From Fimenecus sp052273625 (GTDB lineage: Bacteria > Bacillota > Clostridia > Oscillospirales > Acutalibacteraceae), in assembly GCA_052273625.1 (NCBI GenBank), contig DAVZHW010000004.1, positions 28,374 to 92,373 on the forward strand: 64,000 nucleotides of DNA. The letters run 5' to 3'. Below are positions 43,082 through 52,334 of this stretch, one piece after another. Position 1 is the first letter of the stretch, and each line of letters opens with the position of its first letter. The notes beneath the pieces are model-generated. The model saw only the letters and a program-made list of their open reading frames with translations, was not told where the DNA came from and did not search any database. A program made the position numbers and the translations under genes.

Positions 43082-43110
43082 TTGAATTAAGGCTTTATGT
43101 ATGATAAAAT
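43082..43110 (+). promoter_or_regulatory. Probable promoter of thrC
   Basis: TTGAAT (43082-43087) and TAAAAT (43105-43110) have a 17-bp spacer. The -35 lies inside a small hairpin TAAAGCC/GGCTTTA (43073-43099). Confidence 0.5.
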
Positions 43111-43140
43111 ATTTTGAATTTTAAGTAGGGAGTGTATCAG

Positions 43141-44634
43141 ATGATTTACACAAGCACGAGAGATAAATCAATCGGCGTTTCGGCGTCGGAGGCTATAGCA
43201 AAGGGCATCTCCTCGGAGGGCGGACTTTTTGTTCCCACCGAAATTCCCACACTGAGCCTTGACGACATTAAGAGAATAGGAACGCTTGATTATATCGGCA
43301 GAGCCAAAGAGGTATTGAAGCTTTTCCTTACGGATTTTACCGAAGAAGAGCTTGATATGTGTGTAAACGGCGCTTATAAAAAGGGCAAGTTTTCCTCGGA
43401 TAGGGTTGCTCCGCTTTATAAGCTTAACGATAAGGAAAATATCCTTGAGCTTTGGAGAGGACCTACCTGTGCGTTTAAGGATATGGCTTTGCAGCTGCTT
43501 CCATATTTGCTTACGGTTTCGGCAGGTAAAACTCTTAAAGACACTAAAATCGTAATCCTTGTTGCAACCTCGGGCGATACGGGTAAGGCTGCTCTTGAGG
43601 GCTTTAAGGATGTACCGAACACGGAAATTCTTGTTTTCTATCCCGTTGACGGCGTAAGCCCGATGCAGAAGCTTCAGATGACAACCCAAGAGGGCAATAA
43701 TGTCAGCGTGTGCGCTATCAGAGGCAATTTTGATGATGCTCAAAGCGGTGTTAAGGCAATCTTTACAAACAAGGAAATAGAAAAGAAATTCAAAGAAAAT
43801 AACCTTGCTTTCTCGTCCGCAAACTCAATCAACTGGGGCAGACTTGTTCCGCAGATCGTATATTATGTATCTGCTTACTGCGATATGGTCGAGAACGGCT
43901 CGTTAAAGCTCGGCGAGGAAATGAACGTTGTTGTTCCCACGGGCAACTTCGGTAACATTCTTGCAGCTTATTACGCAAAGGAAATGGGCGTTCCGATTAA
44001 AAAGCTTATCTGTGCTTCCAACTCGAACAATGTTCTTACCGATTTCCTGAAAAGCGGTACATATAATAAGAACAGAGATTTCTATTGCACAGCTTCTCCC
44101 TCAATGGATATTCTTATCTCGTCAAACCTTGAAAGACTTCTCTTTATTCTTTCGGGCTATGACGCAGAAAAGACCGCAGAGTATATGCGTGAATTGAGCG
44201 TTGACGGTAAGTACAGCGTTGACTCTGACCTTTATAAGAAAATTGCAGACCTCTTTGATGCGGGCTATTGTGATGATGTGGCTACAAAGGCTACAATCAA
44301 TGAACTTTTCAAAAAGTACAATTATCTTTGCGACACTCACACAGCGGTTGCCGTAAACGTTTATGAGGAATATACAAAGAGAACGGGAGACAGTACTCCG
44401 ACGGTTATCGCTTCGACGGCAAATCCCTATAAGTTCTCCGCAAGCGTGCTTTCGGCAATAACCGACGATATTAAATCCGAGGACGAATTCTCAATGGTTG
44501 AAGAGCTGTTTGAGAAATCAAAGGAGCCCATACCGCCTCAGCTTGCAACACTTAAAGGCAAAGCACCGAGATTTACAAGGGTTTCCGATAAAGAGGATAT
44601 GGCTCAGGTCGTATTTGATATGCTCGGAATATAA
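43141..44634 (+). CDS. thrC: Threonine synthase
   Basis: This 497-aa PLP enzyme converts O-phosphohomoserine to threonine. The PLP lysine lies in RGPTCAFKDMALQ. VATSGDTGKAALEGF and the C-terminal region AVAVNVYEEYTKRTGD fit the long (class I) type with the extended N-terminal domain. I chose ATG 43141, 8 nt behind GGGAG; GTG 43132 would add three residues. Single-gene unit with its own terminator. Confidence 0.96.
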   Translation: MIYTSTRDKSIGVSASEAIAKGISSEGGLFVPTEIPTLSLDDIKRIGTLDYIGRAKEVLKLFLTDFTEEELDMCVNGAYKKGKFSSDRVAPLYKLNDKENILELWRGPTCAFKDMALQLLPYLLTVSAGKTLKDTKIVILVATSGDTGKAALEGFKDVPNTEILVFYPVDGVSPMQKLQMTTQEGNNVSVCAIRGNFDDAQSGVKAIFTNKEIEKKFKENNLAFSSANSINWGRLVPQIVYYVSAYCDMVENGSLKLGEEMNVVVPTGNFGNILAAYYAKEMGVPIKKLICASNSNNVLTDFLKSGTYNKNRDFYCTASPSMDILISSNLERLLFILSGYDAEKTAEYMRELSVDGKYSVDSDLYKKIADLFDAGYCDDVATKATINELFKKYNYLCDTHTAVAVNVYEEYTKRTGDSTPTVIASTANPYKFSASVLSAITDDIKSEDEFSMVEELFEKSKEPIPPQLATLKGKAPRFTRVSDKEDMAQVVFDMLGI

Positions 44635-44651
44635 ACAGCTTTAATATATTA

Positions 44652-44677
44652 AAAAAAGCGGATTTATTCCGCTTTTT
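44652..44677 (+). terminator. Intrinsic terminator of thrC
   Basis: Stem AAGCGGA / TCCGCTT (44656-44662 with 44668-44674) followed by TTTTTG, with matching As upstream. Confidence 0.85.
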
Positions 44678-44706
44678 GCTTCTTAACTTATTAGGAGTAA
44701 AATTAT

Positions 44707-45402
44707 ATGTCTTTATATGCAATCGGCGATACTCATTTGTCGCTCGGAACGGATAAGCCGATGGATATTTTTCACGGCTGGGACAATTACGTTGAACGGC
44801 TTGAGGCAAATTGGAGAAAGCTCATTACCGATGAGGACACCGTGGTCATACTCGGCGACGTTTCGTGGGCGATGAAGCTTGAAAATGCGGCGGAAGACCT
44901 TGCGTTTATAAATTCCTTGCCCGGTCAAAAGTTAATATTAAAGGGCAATCACGACTATTGGTGGAACACAATGTCGAAAATGAACGGCTTTTTGGAGGAA
45001 AATTCCTTTTCGACGATTAAATTCATTTTTAACAACGCCTATAGAGTGGGAGATTACAGTATCTGCGGCACAAGAGGCTGGTTTTTTGACGATACCCAAC
45101 AGCACAGCGAAAAGGTTGTAAAAAGGGAGGCGTCAAGGCTTGAAGCGTCAATCAAAGCAGGCAAACAACTCGGCGGCGAACCGCTTGTGTTCTTACATTA
45201 TCCGCCCGTGAGTATTTCGCAGATATGCGAGCCGATATATGAAGTCTTGCTTCGTGAGGGGATTAAGAATTGCTATTATGCGCATTTGCACGGTCAAGCG
45301 GTGAATTTTGCGTTTACCTCGGAAAAGGACGGAATTAAATTCGAGCTTTTGTCGGCAGATTACCTTAAATTCTGCCCGAAGCTTATTAAATTAACAAAAT
45401 AA
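44707..45402 (+). CDS. Calcineurin-like metallophosphoesterase
   Basis: This 231-aa soluble protein has the five metallophosphoesterase motifs: AIGDTHLSL, VILGDVSWAM, LKGNHDYWW, VFLHYPPVS and YYAHLHGQAV. The HYPP form and YAHLHG end place it with a Clostridia subfamily of unknown substrate. AGGAG lies upstream. It sits between thrC and tig with no clear functional link. Confidence 0.85.
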   Translation: MSLYAIGDTHLSLGTDKPMDIFHGWDNYVERLEANWRKLITDEDTVVILGDVSWAMKLENAAEDLAFINSLPGQKLILKGNHDYWWNTMSKMNGFLEENSFSTIKFIFNNAYRVGDYSICGTRGWFFDDTQQHSEKVVKREASRLEASIKAGKQLGGEPLVFLHYPPVSISQICEPIYEVLLREGIKNCYYAHLHGQAVNFAFTSEKDGIKFELLSADYLKFCPKLIKLTK

Positions 45403-45409
45403 TAAAAAA

Positions 45410-45441
45410 GTATAGCAATTTTATACATTATGTGATATAAT
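45410..45441 (+). promoter_or_regulatory. Promoter of tig with the GTRTAGCAATTTWATAC motif
   Basis: A perfect TATAAT (45436-45441) with an extended-10 TGA lies 17 bp after TAGCAA (45413-45418). TAGCAA sits in the inverted-repeat-like GTATA-GCAATTT-TATAC (45410-45426). The same motif precedes the ECF sigma gene at 29266. Confidence 0.6.
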
Positions 45442-45478
45442 GCTCAAGAATGTGTATAATTTTCAGGAGGAAGATTAA

Positions 45479-46873
45479 ATGAGTCTTAAATCATCAAACA
45501 AAATTGAAGAGAATGTTTGGGAGCTTGAAGTTGCTGTTGACGGCGAAACCTTTATGAATGCTGTTAATAAGGCATACCTTCAGCAGAGAAAGAAAATCAA
45601 TGTTCCCGGCTTCAGAAAGGGTAAGGCACCCCGTGCTTTCATCGAAAAGATGTACGGCGAGGCAGTTTTCTATGAGGACGCTCTTGAAATCGTATATCCC
45701 GATGCAGTTTCAGCTGCTATCGAAGAGGCTAAGCTTGAGGTTATCGACACTCCGTTTGACCTTGAAGTTCCCGAAATGGGCAAGGACGGCGTTGTAATCA
45801 AGCTCAAGGTTACCGTTATGCCCGAGGTTAAGCTCGGCAAATATAAAGGAATAAAGGCTACAAAGAAGTCTGCTAAGGTTTCTGCTGAGGACGTTAAGTC
45901 TCACATTAACAATATGCTTGAGCAGAATTCAAGAATTGTTACCGTTGAAACAAAGAGAAAGGTCAAGAAGAACGATATTGCAGTTATCGACTTCGAGGGC
46001 TTTGTTGACGGCGTAGCTTTTGAGGGCGGCAAGGCTGAAAACTATGAGCTTACAATCGGCTCAAATCAGTTTATCACCGGCTTTGAGGATCAGATTATCG
46101 GTCACAAGGCAGGCGAGGAGTTTGACGTAAATGTTAAGTTCCCCGAGGATTACCATGCAGAGCTTGCAGGTAAGGACGCAACCTTCAAAATCAAGCTTCA
46201 CGAGATTAAAGTTAAAGAGGTTCCCGCACTTGACGATGAGTTCGTTAAGGACGTGAGCGAATATGATACAGTTGACGAGCTCAAGAAGAATGTTAAGGAA
46301 GAGCTTGAGCATAAGAAGCAGCATGAGGTTGAGGCTGAGGCTAACAATGAGGTTCTCGACAAGCTCGCTGACCTTGTAACAGCTGTTATCCCCGATTGTA
46401 TGATTGAAAAGAAGATGGACGACGACGTTCAGGATTTCGCTTACCGTCTTCAGATGCAGGGAATGGACCTTAATACTTATCTTAAATACACAGGCTCTGA
46501 CGAAAAGACCTTCCGTGAGCAGTATAAGGAGCAGGCAGAAAAGCAGGTTAAGCTTGATCTTGCTTTGGCTGAAATCATCAAAAAGGAAAGCCTTGAGGTT
46601 TCGGATGCTGACCTCGAAGAAGAATATGCTCAGTATGCAAAAGCATATAATATGGATGTTGAGCAGATTAAGAAAGCCATTCCGGCTGACAATCTCAAGC
46701 CCGAGCTTCTTCAGAGAAAGGCTGTTGATTTCGTAATCGAAAACGCAAGCTTCGCAGCAGAAAAGAAGCCGGCAGCTAAGAAGGCAGCAGCTAAGGACGA
46801 AAAGGCTGACGAGGAAAAGCCCGCAGCTAAGAAAACAACAAAGAAAGCTCCCTCAAAGAAGGACGCTGAATAA
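45479..46873 (+). CDS. tig: Trigger factor chaperone with Lys/Ala-rich tail
   Basis: This 464-aa ribosome-bound chaperone and peptidyl-prolyl isomerase has an N-terminal ribosome-binding domain with the signature VPGFRKGKAPRAFIEKMYGE. An FKBP domain follows (about residues 160-245, KKNDIAVIDFEGFVDGVAFEGG), then the helical C-terminal domain. The last 35 residues are an unusual basic tail (PAAKKAAAKDEKADEEKPAA, then KKTTKKAPSKK), reminiscent of histone H1-like tails. Upstream of clpP-clpX, the usual order. Confidence 0.96.
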   Translation: MSLKSSNKIEENVWELEVAVDGETFMNAVNKAYLQQRKKINVPGFRKGKAPRAFIEKMYGEAVFYEDALEIVYPDAVSAAIEEAKLEVIDTPFDLEVPEMGKDGVVIKLKVTVMPEVKLGKYKGIKATKKSAKVSAEDVKSHINNMLEQNSRIVTVETKRKVKKNDIAVIDFEGFVDGVAFEGGKAENYELTIGSNQFITGFEDQIIGHKAGEEFDVNVKFPEDYHAELAGKDATFKIKLHEIKVKEVPALDDEFVKDVSEYDTVDELKKNVKEELEHKKQHEVEAEANNEVLDKLADLVTAVIPDCMIEKKMDDDVQDFAYRLQMQGMDLNTYLKYTGSDEKTFREQYKEQAEKQVKLDLALAEIIKKESLEVSDADLEEEYAQYAKAYNMDVEQIKKAIPADNLKPELLQRKAVDFVIENASFAAEKKPAAKKAAAKDEKADEEKPAAKKTTKKAPSKKDAE

Positions 46874-46951
46874 TTTTTGATTAAAAGGCTTGTTAATAAG
46901 CAATAATCTATTAGGAAAAGGGAAGATATTACATTTTGGAGGTAAGTTTTT

Positions 46952-47533
46952 ATGGCATTGGTTCCTTACGTAGTTGAACAGACCAGCCGTGGTGAACGTT
47001 CATACGATATTTTCTCAAGACTTCTCAACGACAGAATTATAGTTTTGTCAGACGAGGTAAATGATGCAACTGCAAGCCTTGTCGTAGCACAGCTTTTATA
47101 TCTTGAGGCTCAGGATCCCGAAAAGGATATCAGCCTCTATATAAACAGCCCCGGCGGTTCTGTAACCGCTGGCTTTGCTATCTATGACACGATGCAGTAC
47201 ATTAAATGCGATGTTTCAACAATTTGTATGGGTATGGCAGCAAGCATGGGAGCATTCCTTCTTTCTGCCGGTGCAAAGGGTAAGAGATATGCTTTGCCCA
47301 ATTCCGATATTATGATTCATCAGCCCTCGGGCGGTGCGCAGGGTCAGGCGACAGAAATCGAAATCACAGCTAAGCACATTCTTAAAACCAAAGCAAAGCT
47401 CAACAAGATTTTGGCTGAAAACACGGGCAAACCCGTTGAGGTCATAGCACAGGACACCGAGAGAGATAATTTTATGTCTGCCGAGGAGGCTCTTGAATAC
47501 GGACTTATTGATAAGGTTATCAGTAAAAGATAG
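46952..47533 (+). CDS. clpP: ATP-dependent Clp protease proteolytic subunit
   Basis: This 193-aa serine protease forms a tetradecameric chamber. The catalytic triad is visible: Ser in GMAASMGAFLLSAG, His in IMIHQPSGG and Asp in DTERDNFMS. The N-terminus LVPYVVEQTSRGERSYDIFSRLL and YINSPGGSV are typical. GGAGG precedes the ATG. Works with ClpX coded next. Confidence 0.98.
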   Translation: MALVPYVVEQTSRGERSYDIFSRLLNDRIIVLSDEVNDATASLVVAQLLYLEAQDPEKDISLYINSPGGSVTAGFAIYDTMQYIKCDVSTICMGMAASMGAFLLSAGAKGKRYALPNSDIMIHQPSGGAQGQATEIEITAKHILKTKAKLNKILAENTGKPVEVIAQDTERDNFMSAEEALEYGLIDKVISKR

Positions 47534-47552
47534 TTTTTGAGGGGGGCCTATA

Positions 47553-48827
47553 ATGGCAAAAGAAACGAATAGTAAGATGATGCGTTGCTCCTTTTGCGGT
47601 AAAACTCAAGATCAGGTTGAGAAGCTTATCGCAGGACCGGGAGTTTGCATATGTGACGAATGTATAGAATTGTGCTTGGGTATAATCGAAGAAGAAAAAA
47701 GCTCGAACGCTTCCCCTAAAAGAAAAAGCTCTGCGGGAAGTAAATCAAAGCCGTTGCCGAAGCCGGCTGAAATCAAGGCTATGCTTGATGAATATGTTGT
47801 CGGTCAGGACTCTGCGAAGATTACTTTAAGCGTTGCTGTTTATAACCACTATAAGCGTATTTACTGTTCTCACAAGAGCGATGTTGACATTCAAAAGAGC
47901 AATGTTGTTCTTTTAGGACCTACCGGCGTAGGTAAAACAATGCTTGCACAGACGCTTGCAAAAATTTTGGATGTTCCGTTTGCTATTGCAGACGCAACAA
48001 CGCTTACGGAAGCAGGATATGTCGGCGAGGATGTTGAAAATATCCTTTTAAGGCTTATTCAGGCAGCGGATTACGATATAGAAAAGGCTCAAAAGGGCAT
48101 TATCTATGTCGATGAAATTGACAAGATTGCAAGGAAGTCCGAAAATCCCTCTATTACCCGTGATGTTAGCGGCGAGGGTGTTCAGCAGGCACTTCTTAAA
48201 ATCCTTGAGGGCACTGTTTCAAACGTTCCTCCTCAGGGCGGCAGAAAGCATCCGCAGCAGGAATTTATTCAGATTGACACCACAAATATACTGTTTATTT
48301 GCGGCGGCGCATTTGACGGCATAGAAAAGGTAATCGAAGCGAGGACGGGTAAATCCACACTCGGCTTTGGCGGCAAGGTTATGTCAAAAGCCGATACGGA
48401 TATGACCAAAATTTACTCGCAGGTAATTCCGCAGGACCTTGTCAAGTTCGGACTTATACCCGAGCTTGTCGGCAGAGTGCCTGTTTTAACAACGCTTGAC
48501 AATCTTGATAAGGATGCGCTTGTAAGAATACTCACAGAGCCGAAAAATGCTCTTGTTAAGCAGTACGAAGCACTTTTTTCAATGGATAACGTTTCACTTG
48601 AATTTCAGGACGGTGCTCTTGAAGCGATAGCCGAGCTTACTCTTGAAAAGGGTACGGGCGCTCGTGGTTTGAGAGCGATTATGGAGAAAACCTTGATGCC
48701 TATTATGTACGAAACTCCTTCGGATACTGAGGTGTCAAAGGTAATTATTACCACGGATACGGTCAAAAACGGTACCGCACCTATAATCGAGAAGGCTTCT
48801 TCAAGCAAAAACAAAACTAAAGGTTAA
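47553..48827 (+). CDS. clpX: ATP-dependent Clp protease ATP-binding subunit ClpX
   Basis: This 424-aa AAA+ unfoldase has an N-terminal zinc finger (CSFCGKTQDQV and CICDECIEL, residues 11-41). The Walker A motif is LGPTGVGKTMLAQTLA, Walker B is IIYVDEIDKIAR and the sensor/arginine region is LIPELVGRVP. A Ser/Lys linker separates the zinc domain. It lies 19 bp after clpP behind GAGGGGGG. Confidence 0.98.
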   Translation: MAKETNSKMMRCSFCGKTQDQVEKLIAGPGVCICDECIELCLGIIEEEKSSNASPKRKSSAGSKSKPLPKPAEIKAMLDEYVVGQDSAKITLSVAVYNHYKRIYCSHKSDVDIQKSNVVLLGPTGVGKTMLAQTLAKILDVPFAIADATTLTEAGYVGEDVENILLRLIQAADYDIEKAQKGIIYVDEIDKIARKSENPSITRDVSGEGVQQALLKILEGTVSNVPPQGGRKHPQQEFIQIDTTNILFICGGAFDGIEKVIEARTGKSTLGFGGKVMSKADTDMTKIYSQVIPQDLVKFGLIPELVGRVPVLTTLDNLDKDALVRILTEPKNALVKQYEALFSMDNVSLEFQDGALEAIAELTLEKGTGARGLRAIMEKTLMPIMYETPSDTEVSKVIITTDTVKNGTAPIIEKASSSKNKTKG

Positions 48828-48836
48828 TTGACAGAA

Positions 48837-48868
48837 AGCCGATTGCACAGCTTGCAATCGGCTTTTTT
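48837..48868 (+). terminator. Intrinsic terminator after clpX
   Basis: Perfect stem AGCCGATTGCA / TGCAATCGGCT (48837-48847 with 48853-48863) followed by TTTTT. Read-through must supply the next gene unless a promoter is hidden within it. Confidence 0.9.
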
Positions 48869-48887
48869 GGTAAAGGACGGTGAGGAC

Positions 48888-49745
48888 TTGAAAAAAAACA
48901 GGAAGCTTGACTTTTCAAGCAAGGATAAAAAGGACTCAAGGCGTTTTAAGAGCTTTGTTATAGCTTTTGCGGCTTTCGTGGTAATTCTCGGAGGCATTTC
49001 ATTACTTATGTTTATGAAATCCATTGACTTCAATTTCGGAAATCTTGTTTCTTCATCAGATGATTTGACAACCGAGCCTCAAACGGAGGCAACAACCTCT
49101 CCCGTGGTTATGGAGGGGCAGTCTGAAATTGTCCTTATATGCTACGATACCGAAAACAACGTTTCATTTTCATTTCTCATTTCAACCGATATTAAAAAGA
49201 AAACAATTACCGTCAATTCCATTCAAAATGACTTTGCGGGCAGCTACAACGGAATTACCGCAGCACTGTCCGAGCATTTCAAAAAATCAGGAGCAGGGGC
49301 ATTTGTAAAGGCTTTTGAAAGCTATTCGGGAATTAAGACGGACAGATATATTTCGATAGGCGAGCTTCAATTTAAGAGCTTTGCCTCAAAATTCAAGGAT
49401 ATTGTCGTTGATGTGCCGACGGCTACCGACCCTAAGACTATGGGCGGACTTTCTCTCAATGCAGGCACACAAAGCTTATCAGCGGATATGCTTTTGAAAT
49501 ATCTTAAATATTGCGGATATTCGGAAAAATCTTCGGCGTTTTCCTCATTTCTGAAAACAGCCTTTAACGCTTCGCACATAGGAGCGATGGATAATCTTTT
49601 CGAATACATTGTAAACAACTCGCAAACCGATATTTCTATAATCGATTACACAGGCGAAAAGGATAAAATTGCGGAATTTATCAACACTCAGGGGGAAATA
49701 AACGACGGCGGCGTTTATTCGAAAGAGGAGAAAAATAATGCGTAA
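48888..49745 (+). CDS. Degenerate LytR-CpsA-Psr-like membrane protein
   Basis: This 285-aa protein has a basic N-terminus, a transmembrane helix (about residues 20-42) and a Thr/Glu linker. The extracellular domain has LCP-like order: SIQNDF in place of SIPRD, YNGITAALSEHFKKSGAGAF, then IKTDRYISIGELQFKSFASKFKDIVVDVP and LSADMLLKYLKYC in place of QALAYVRYR. The arginines and aspartates that bind polyprenyl pyrophosphate in active LCP enzymes are missing, so catalysis is doubtful. Start TTG 48888 follows a purine-rich site. It overlaps the next gene by 8 bp. Confidence 0.6.
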   Translation: MKKNRKLDFSSKDKKDSRRFKSFVIAFAAFVVILGGISLLMFMKSIDFNFGNLVSSSDDLTTEPQTEATTSPVVMEGQSEIVLICYDTENNVSFSFLISTDIKKKTITVNSIQNDFAGSYNGITAALSEHFKKSGAGAFVKAFESYSGIKTDRYISIGELQFKSFASKFKDIVVDVPTATDPKTMGGLSLNAGTQSLSADMLLKYLKYCGYSEKSSAFSSFLKTAFNASHIGAMDNLFEYIVNNSQTDISIIDYTGEKDKIAEFINTQGEINDGGVYSKEEKNNA

Positions 49746-50898
49746 AAAACTAAAGGTCATAGGCATTGCGATTGCGGCGATACTCGTTATTTGTATTGTA
49801 AATAACCGAAAGCAAATTTTAAGCTATATCCCGACGGATTTTTCTAAGGTGGAAATGATTTACGATAATCGCACCGATGACGATATGAACGTTCGGTATT
49901 ATTACAATCATTTGAGCGATAACGCAAAAATCGCATACACCCTTATAGTCCCCGAGGTCTATAAGCATACCGAGTTAATAGAAATTCCCAAGATTACCGA
50001 CAGTGAATTTACGGCTTTGAACTATGCTGTATCCTACGATAATCCTGATTTGATTTGCTATTCCGCACAATGCAAGATGAGAACAGAGGGGAACAAATAC
50101 TATTTTGAGCCGAACTACACCCATTCACAGCAGGAGTGCAACGCACTTACAGATAAGCTAAATTCGCAGGTTGACAAGGTTGTGAACGAGGCGAGCAAGC
50201 TTACCTCCGATTACGAAAAGGAAAAATACGTCCACGATTATATCTGCGAAAATTGCAAATATGTTTTGACGGACGATTTGAAATCTACGGCGTATGATGC
50301 GCTTATCAACGGAGAAGCGGTATGCGAGGGCTATGCAAGAGCGACGCAGCTTTTGCTCAATAAGCTCGGCGTTGAAAACTTTCTTGTGACAGGCGACGCT
50401 AAAAATGATGACGGCGAGATAGAGCCTCATATGTGGAATATCGTTAAAATCAACGGTAATGATTACCACCTTGACGTTACATGGGACGATAACGACCAGA
50501 CCGATTCGCCCTATATAAAAACACATCTTTATTTTAATCTTACAACAAAGCAGATTTCCGAAAATCACTTTAACATAAAACCGGAAAATATAGACTGCAC
50601 CGCAACTGAGTTTAACTATGCGAGGGCAGAGGGCTTGCTGTTCGGCAATTACGGAAAAACGATTAAACCGGCGATTGAAAAGGAAATTACCGATAATTTC
50701 AAAAACGGAAAAAGCTATGTTGAAATTTTTGCCGTGAGTGAGCAGTCATATAAAGAGATTTATAAAAAGCTTGTTGACTCGGACGGCATTTCGGGAATTG
50801 CAATAGAGCTGCGAAGTAAAAACGGCAATATGAAATTCACGCAGTATCAAGCCTTCGAAAACAAGGAAATGTATTATATGCAGTTTGTTTTGTCTTGA
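49738..50898 (+). CDS. Membrane-anchored transglutaminase-like protein
   Basis: This 386-aa protein has an N-terminal signal anchor (about residues 6-21). The central transglutaminase-like domain (about residues 130-270) has the Cys-His-Asp triad in GEAVCEGYARA, EPHMWNIVKI and YHLDVTWDD. The C-terminal 100 residues are unrecognised. Such proteins act as cell-surface cysteine proteases or cross-linkers. It overlaps the LCP-like gene, so the pair is probably coexpressed as an envelope module. Confidence 0.85.
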   Translation: MRKKLKVIGIAIAAILVICIVNNRKQILSYIPTDFSKVEMIYDNRTDDDMNVRYYYNHLSDNAKIAYTLIVPEVYKHTELIEIPKITDSEFTALNYAVSYDNPDLICYSAQCKMRTEGNKYYFEPNYTHSQQECNALTDKLNSQVDKVVNEASKLTSDYEKEKYVHDYICENCKYVLTDDLKSTAYDALINGEAVCEGYARATQLLLNKLGVENFLVTGDAKNDDGEIEPHMWNIVKINGNDYHLDVTWDDNDQTDSPYIKTHLYFNLTTKQISENHFNIKPENIDCTATEFNYARAEGLLFGNYGKTIKPAIEKEITDNFKNGKSYVEIFAVSEQSYKEIYKKLVDSDGISGIAIELRSKNGNMKFTQYQAFENKEMYYMQFVLS

Positions 50899-50933
50899 TT
50901 TTTGGTAATTGCACTCGGAAAGGTATGTGAATT

Positions 50934-51497
50934 ATGGATAAACAGAGAATTGAAAATGCGGTCAGAGAAATTCTTATCGCAATAGGGGAGAACCCCGACA
51001 GAGAGGGACTTTTGGAAACTCCGAAAAGAGTTGCAAATATGTATGAGGAGATTTTTGCGGGACTTGAGGCTAACCCCGAACGACACTTGAAAATCTTTAA
51101 CGAGGGTAACAACGACGAAATGGTAGTGGTACGTGATATTCCGCTTTATTCAATGTGCGAGCACCATTTGTTGCCGTTTGTCGGAAAGGCTCATATTGCA
51201 TACATTCCCTCGGAGGGTAAGGTTATCGGACTTTCAAAGCTTGCAAGAATTGTAGACGATTACGCAAGGCGTCCGCAAATTCAAGAAAGACTTACCTCAC
51301 AGGTTGCGGACTTCCTCGAGGAGCATTTGCAGCCAAAGGGCGTAGCGGTTGTTATCGAAGCGGAGCATTTTTGTATGACAATGCGTGGCGCAAGGGCGGC
51401 AGGAGCAAAAACCCAGACTTCGGCATTAAGAGGAATGATGAAAAAAGACCCGAGGACAAGAGCAGAGGCTATGTCCTTGCTTTTCGGAGGTAAATAA
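50934..51497 (+). CDS. folE: GTP cyclohydrolase I
   Basis: This 187-aa enzyme turns GTP into dihydroneopterin triphosphate, the first step of folate synthesis. It has DREGLLETPKRVANMYEE, the zinc and substrate motif MCEHHLLPFVGKAHIAYIP, GLSKLARIVDDYARRPQIQERL and the late zinc Cys in HFCMTMRG. It is first of a four-gene folate operon. Its stop overlaps folP (TAATG). Confidence 0.97.
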   Translation: MDKQRIENAVREILIAIGENPDREGLLETPKRVANMYEEIFAGLEANPERHLKIFNEGNNDEMVVVRDIPLYSMCEHHLLPFVGKAHIAYIPSEGKVIGLSKLARIVDDYARRPQIQERLTSQVADFLEEHLQPKGVAVVIEAEHFCMTMRGARAAGAKTQTSALRGMMKKDPRTRAEAMSLLFGGK

Positions 51498-52333
51498 TGG
51501 TATATTATTTCAAGGGTAACGGCTTTTCTTTTGAAATTAACAAGAGAACATATATAATGGGCATATTAAACGTTACACCCGACTCGTTTTTTGACGGCGG
51601 ACAGTGGAACAGCCCCGAAAAGGCGGTCAAACACGCTCTCAAAATGCAAGAGAACGGAGCCGATATAATCGATATAGGCGCACAGTCAACAAGACCCGGA
51701 AGCATTCTTTTATCAGAGGACGAAGAGCTTGAAATCATCAAAAAATACATTCCTGCCGTAACCTCTGCTGTTAATGTCCCCGTGTCGGTCGATACATTTT
51801 ATCCGAGGGTTGCGGAATACTGCCTTGAAAACGGAGCGAAAATCATCAATGACGTAAGCTCAAAAATGGATAGGGAAATGGCGCTTGTCGTTAAAAAGCA
51901 CAATGCAGGCTGGATTGTAATGCACACCGGAAACGCTTCGGCATCTCAAGAGGCTGACTATTCAAAATGCGGCGGTGTTGTAAATGATGTGCTTGCATTT
52001 TTCGATAAGGCGGAGAAGATTGCGGCGGAATACGCTATAAGCCGTGAAAATATCTGCTTTGATATGGGCTTCGGCTTCGGCAAATCTCATAATGATAATT
52101 TGGAACTTTTAAGAAATATAAATAAACTTAAATCACCCGAAAGAGCGTTGTTGACAGCACTTTCTTGTAAACGCCTTGTCAAAAATGAAACGGGTGCAGA
52201 CGGGTACGACAGAGTGTTCGGAACACTTGCCGCAGATACGCTTGCAATATCAGGCGGAACAGACTTTATCCGTGTTCATCACGTGAAAGAGGCTTGCCTT
52301 GCGGCAAAAATGACAGATGCGGTGGTAAGATAA
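51497..52333 (+). CDS. folP: Dihydropteroate synthase
   Basis: This 278-aa TIM-barrel enzyme joins p-aminobenzoate to dihydropterin pyrophosphate and is the sulfonamide target. It has the pterin motif MGILNVTPDSFFDGG, ADIIDIGAQSTRPGS, IINDVSSKMD and DMGFGFGKSHNDN. GGAGG lies upstream within folE. Confidence 0.96.
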   Translation: MVYYFKGNGFSFEINKRTYIMGILNVTPDSFFDGGQWNSPEKAVKHALKMQENGADIIDIGAQSTRPGSILLSEDEELEIIKKYIPAVTSAVNVPVSVDTFYPRVAEYCLENGAKIINDVSSKMDREMALVVKKHNAGWIVMHTGNASASQEADYSKCGGVVNDVLAFFDKAEKIAAEYAISRENICFDMGFGFGKSHNDNLELLRNINKLKSPERALLTALSCKRLVKNETGADGYDRVFGTLAADTLAISGGTDFIRVHHVKEACLAAKMTDAVVR

Positions 52334-52334
52334 T

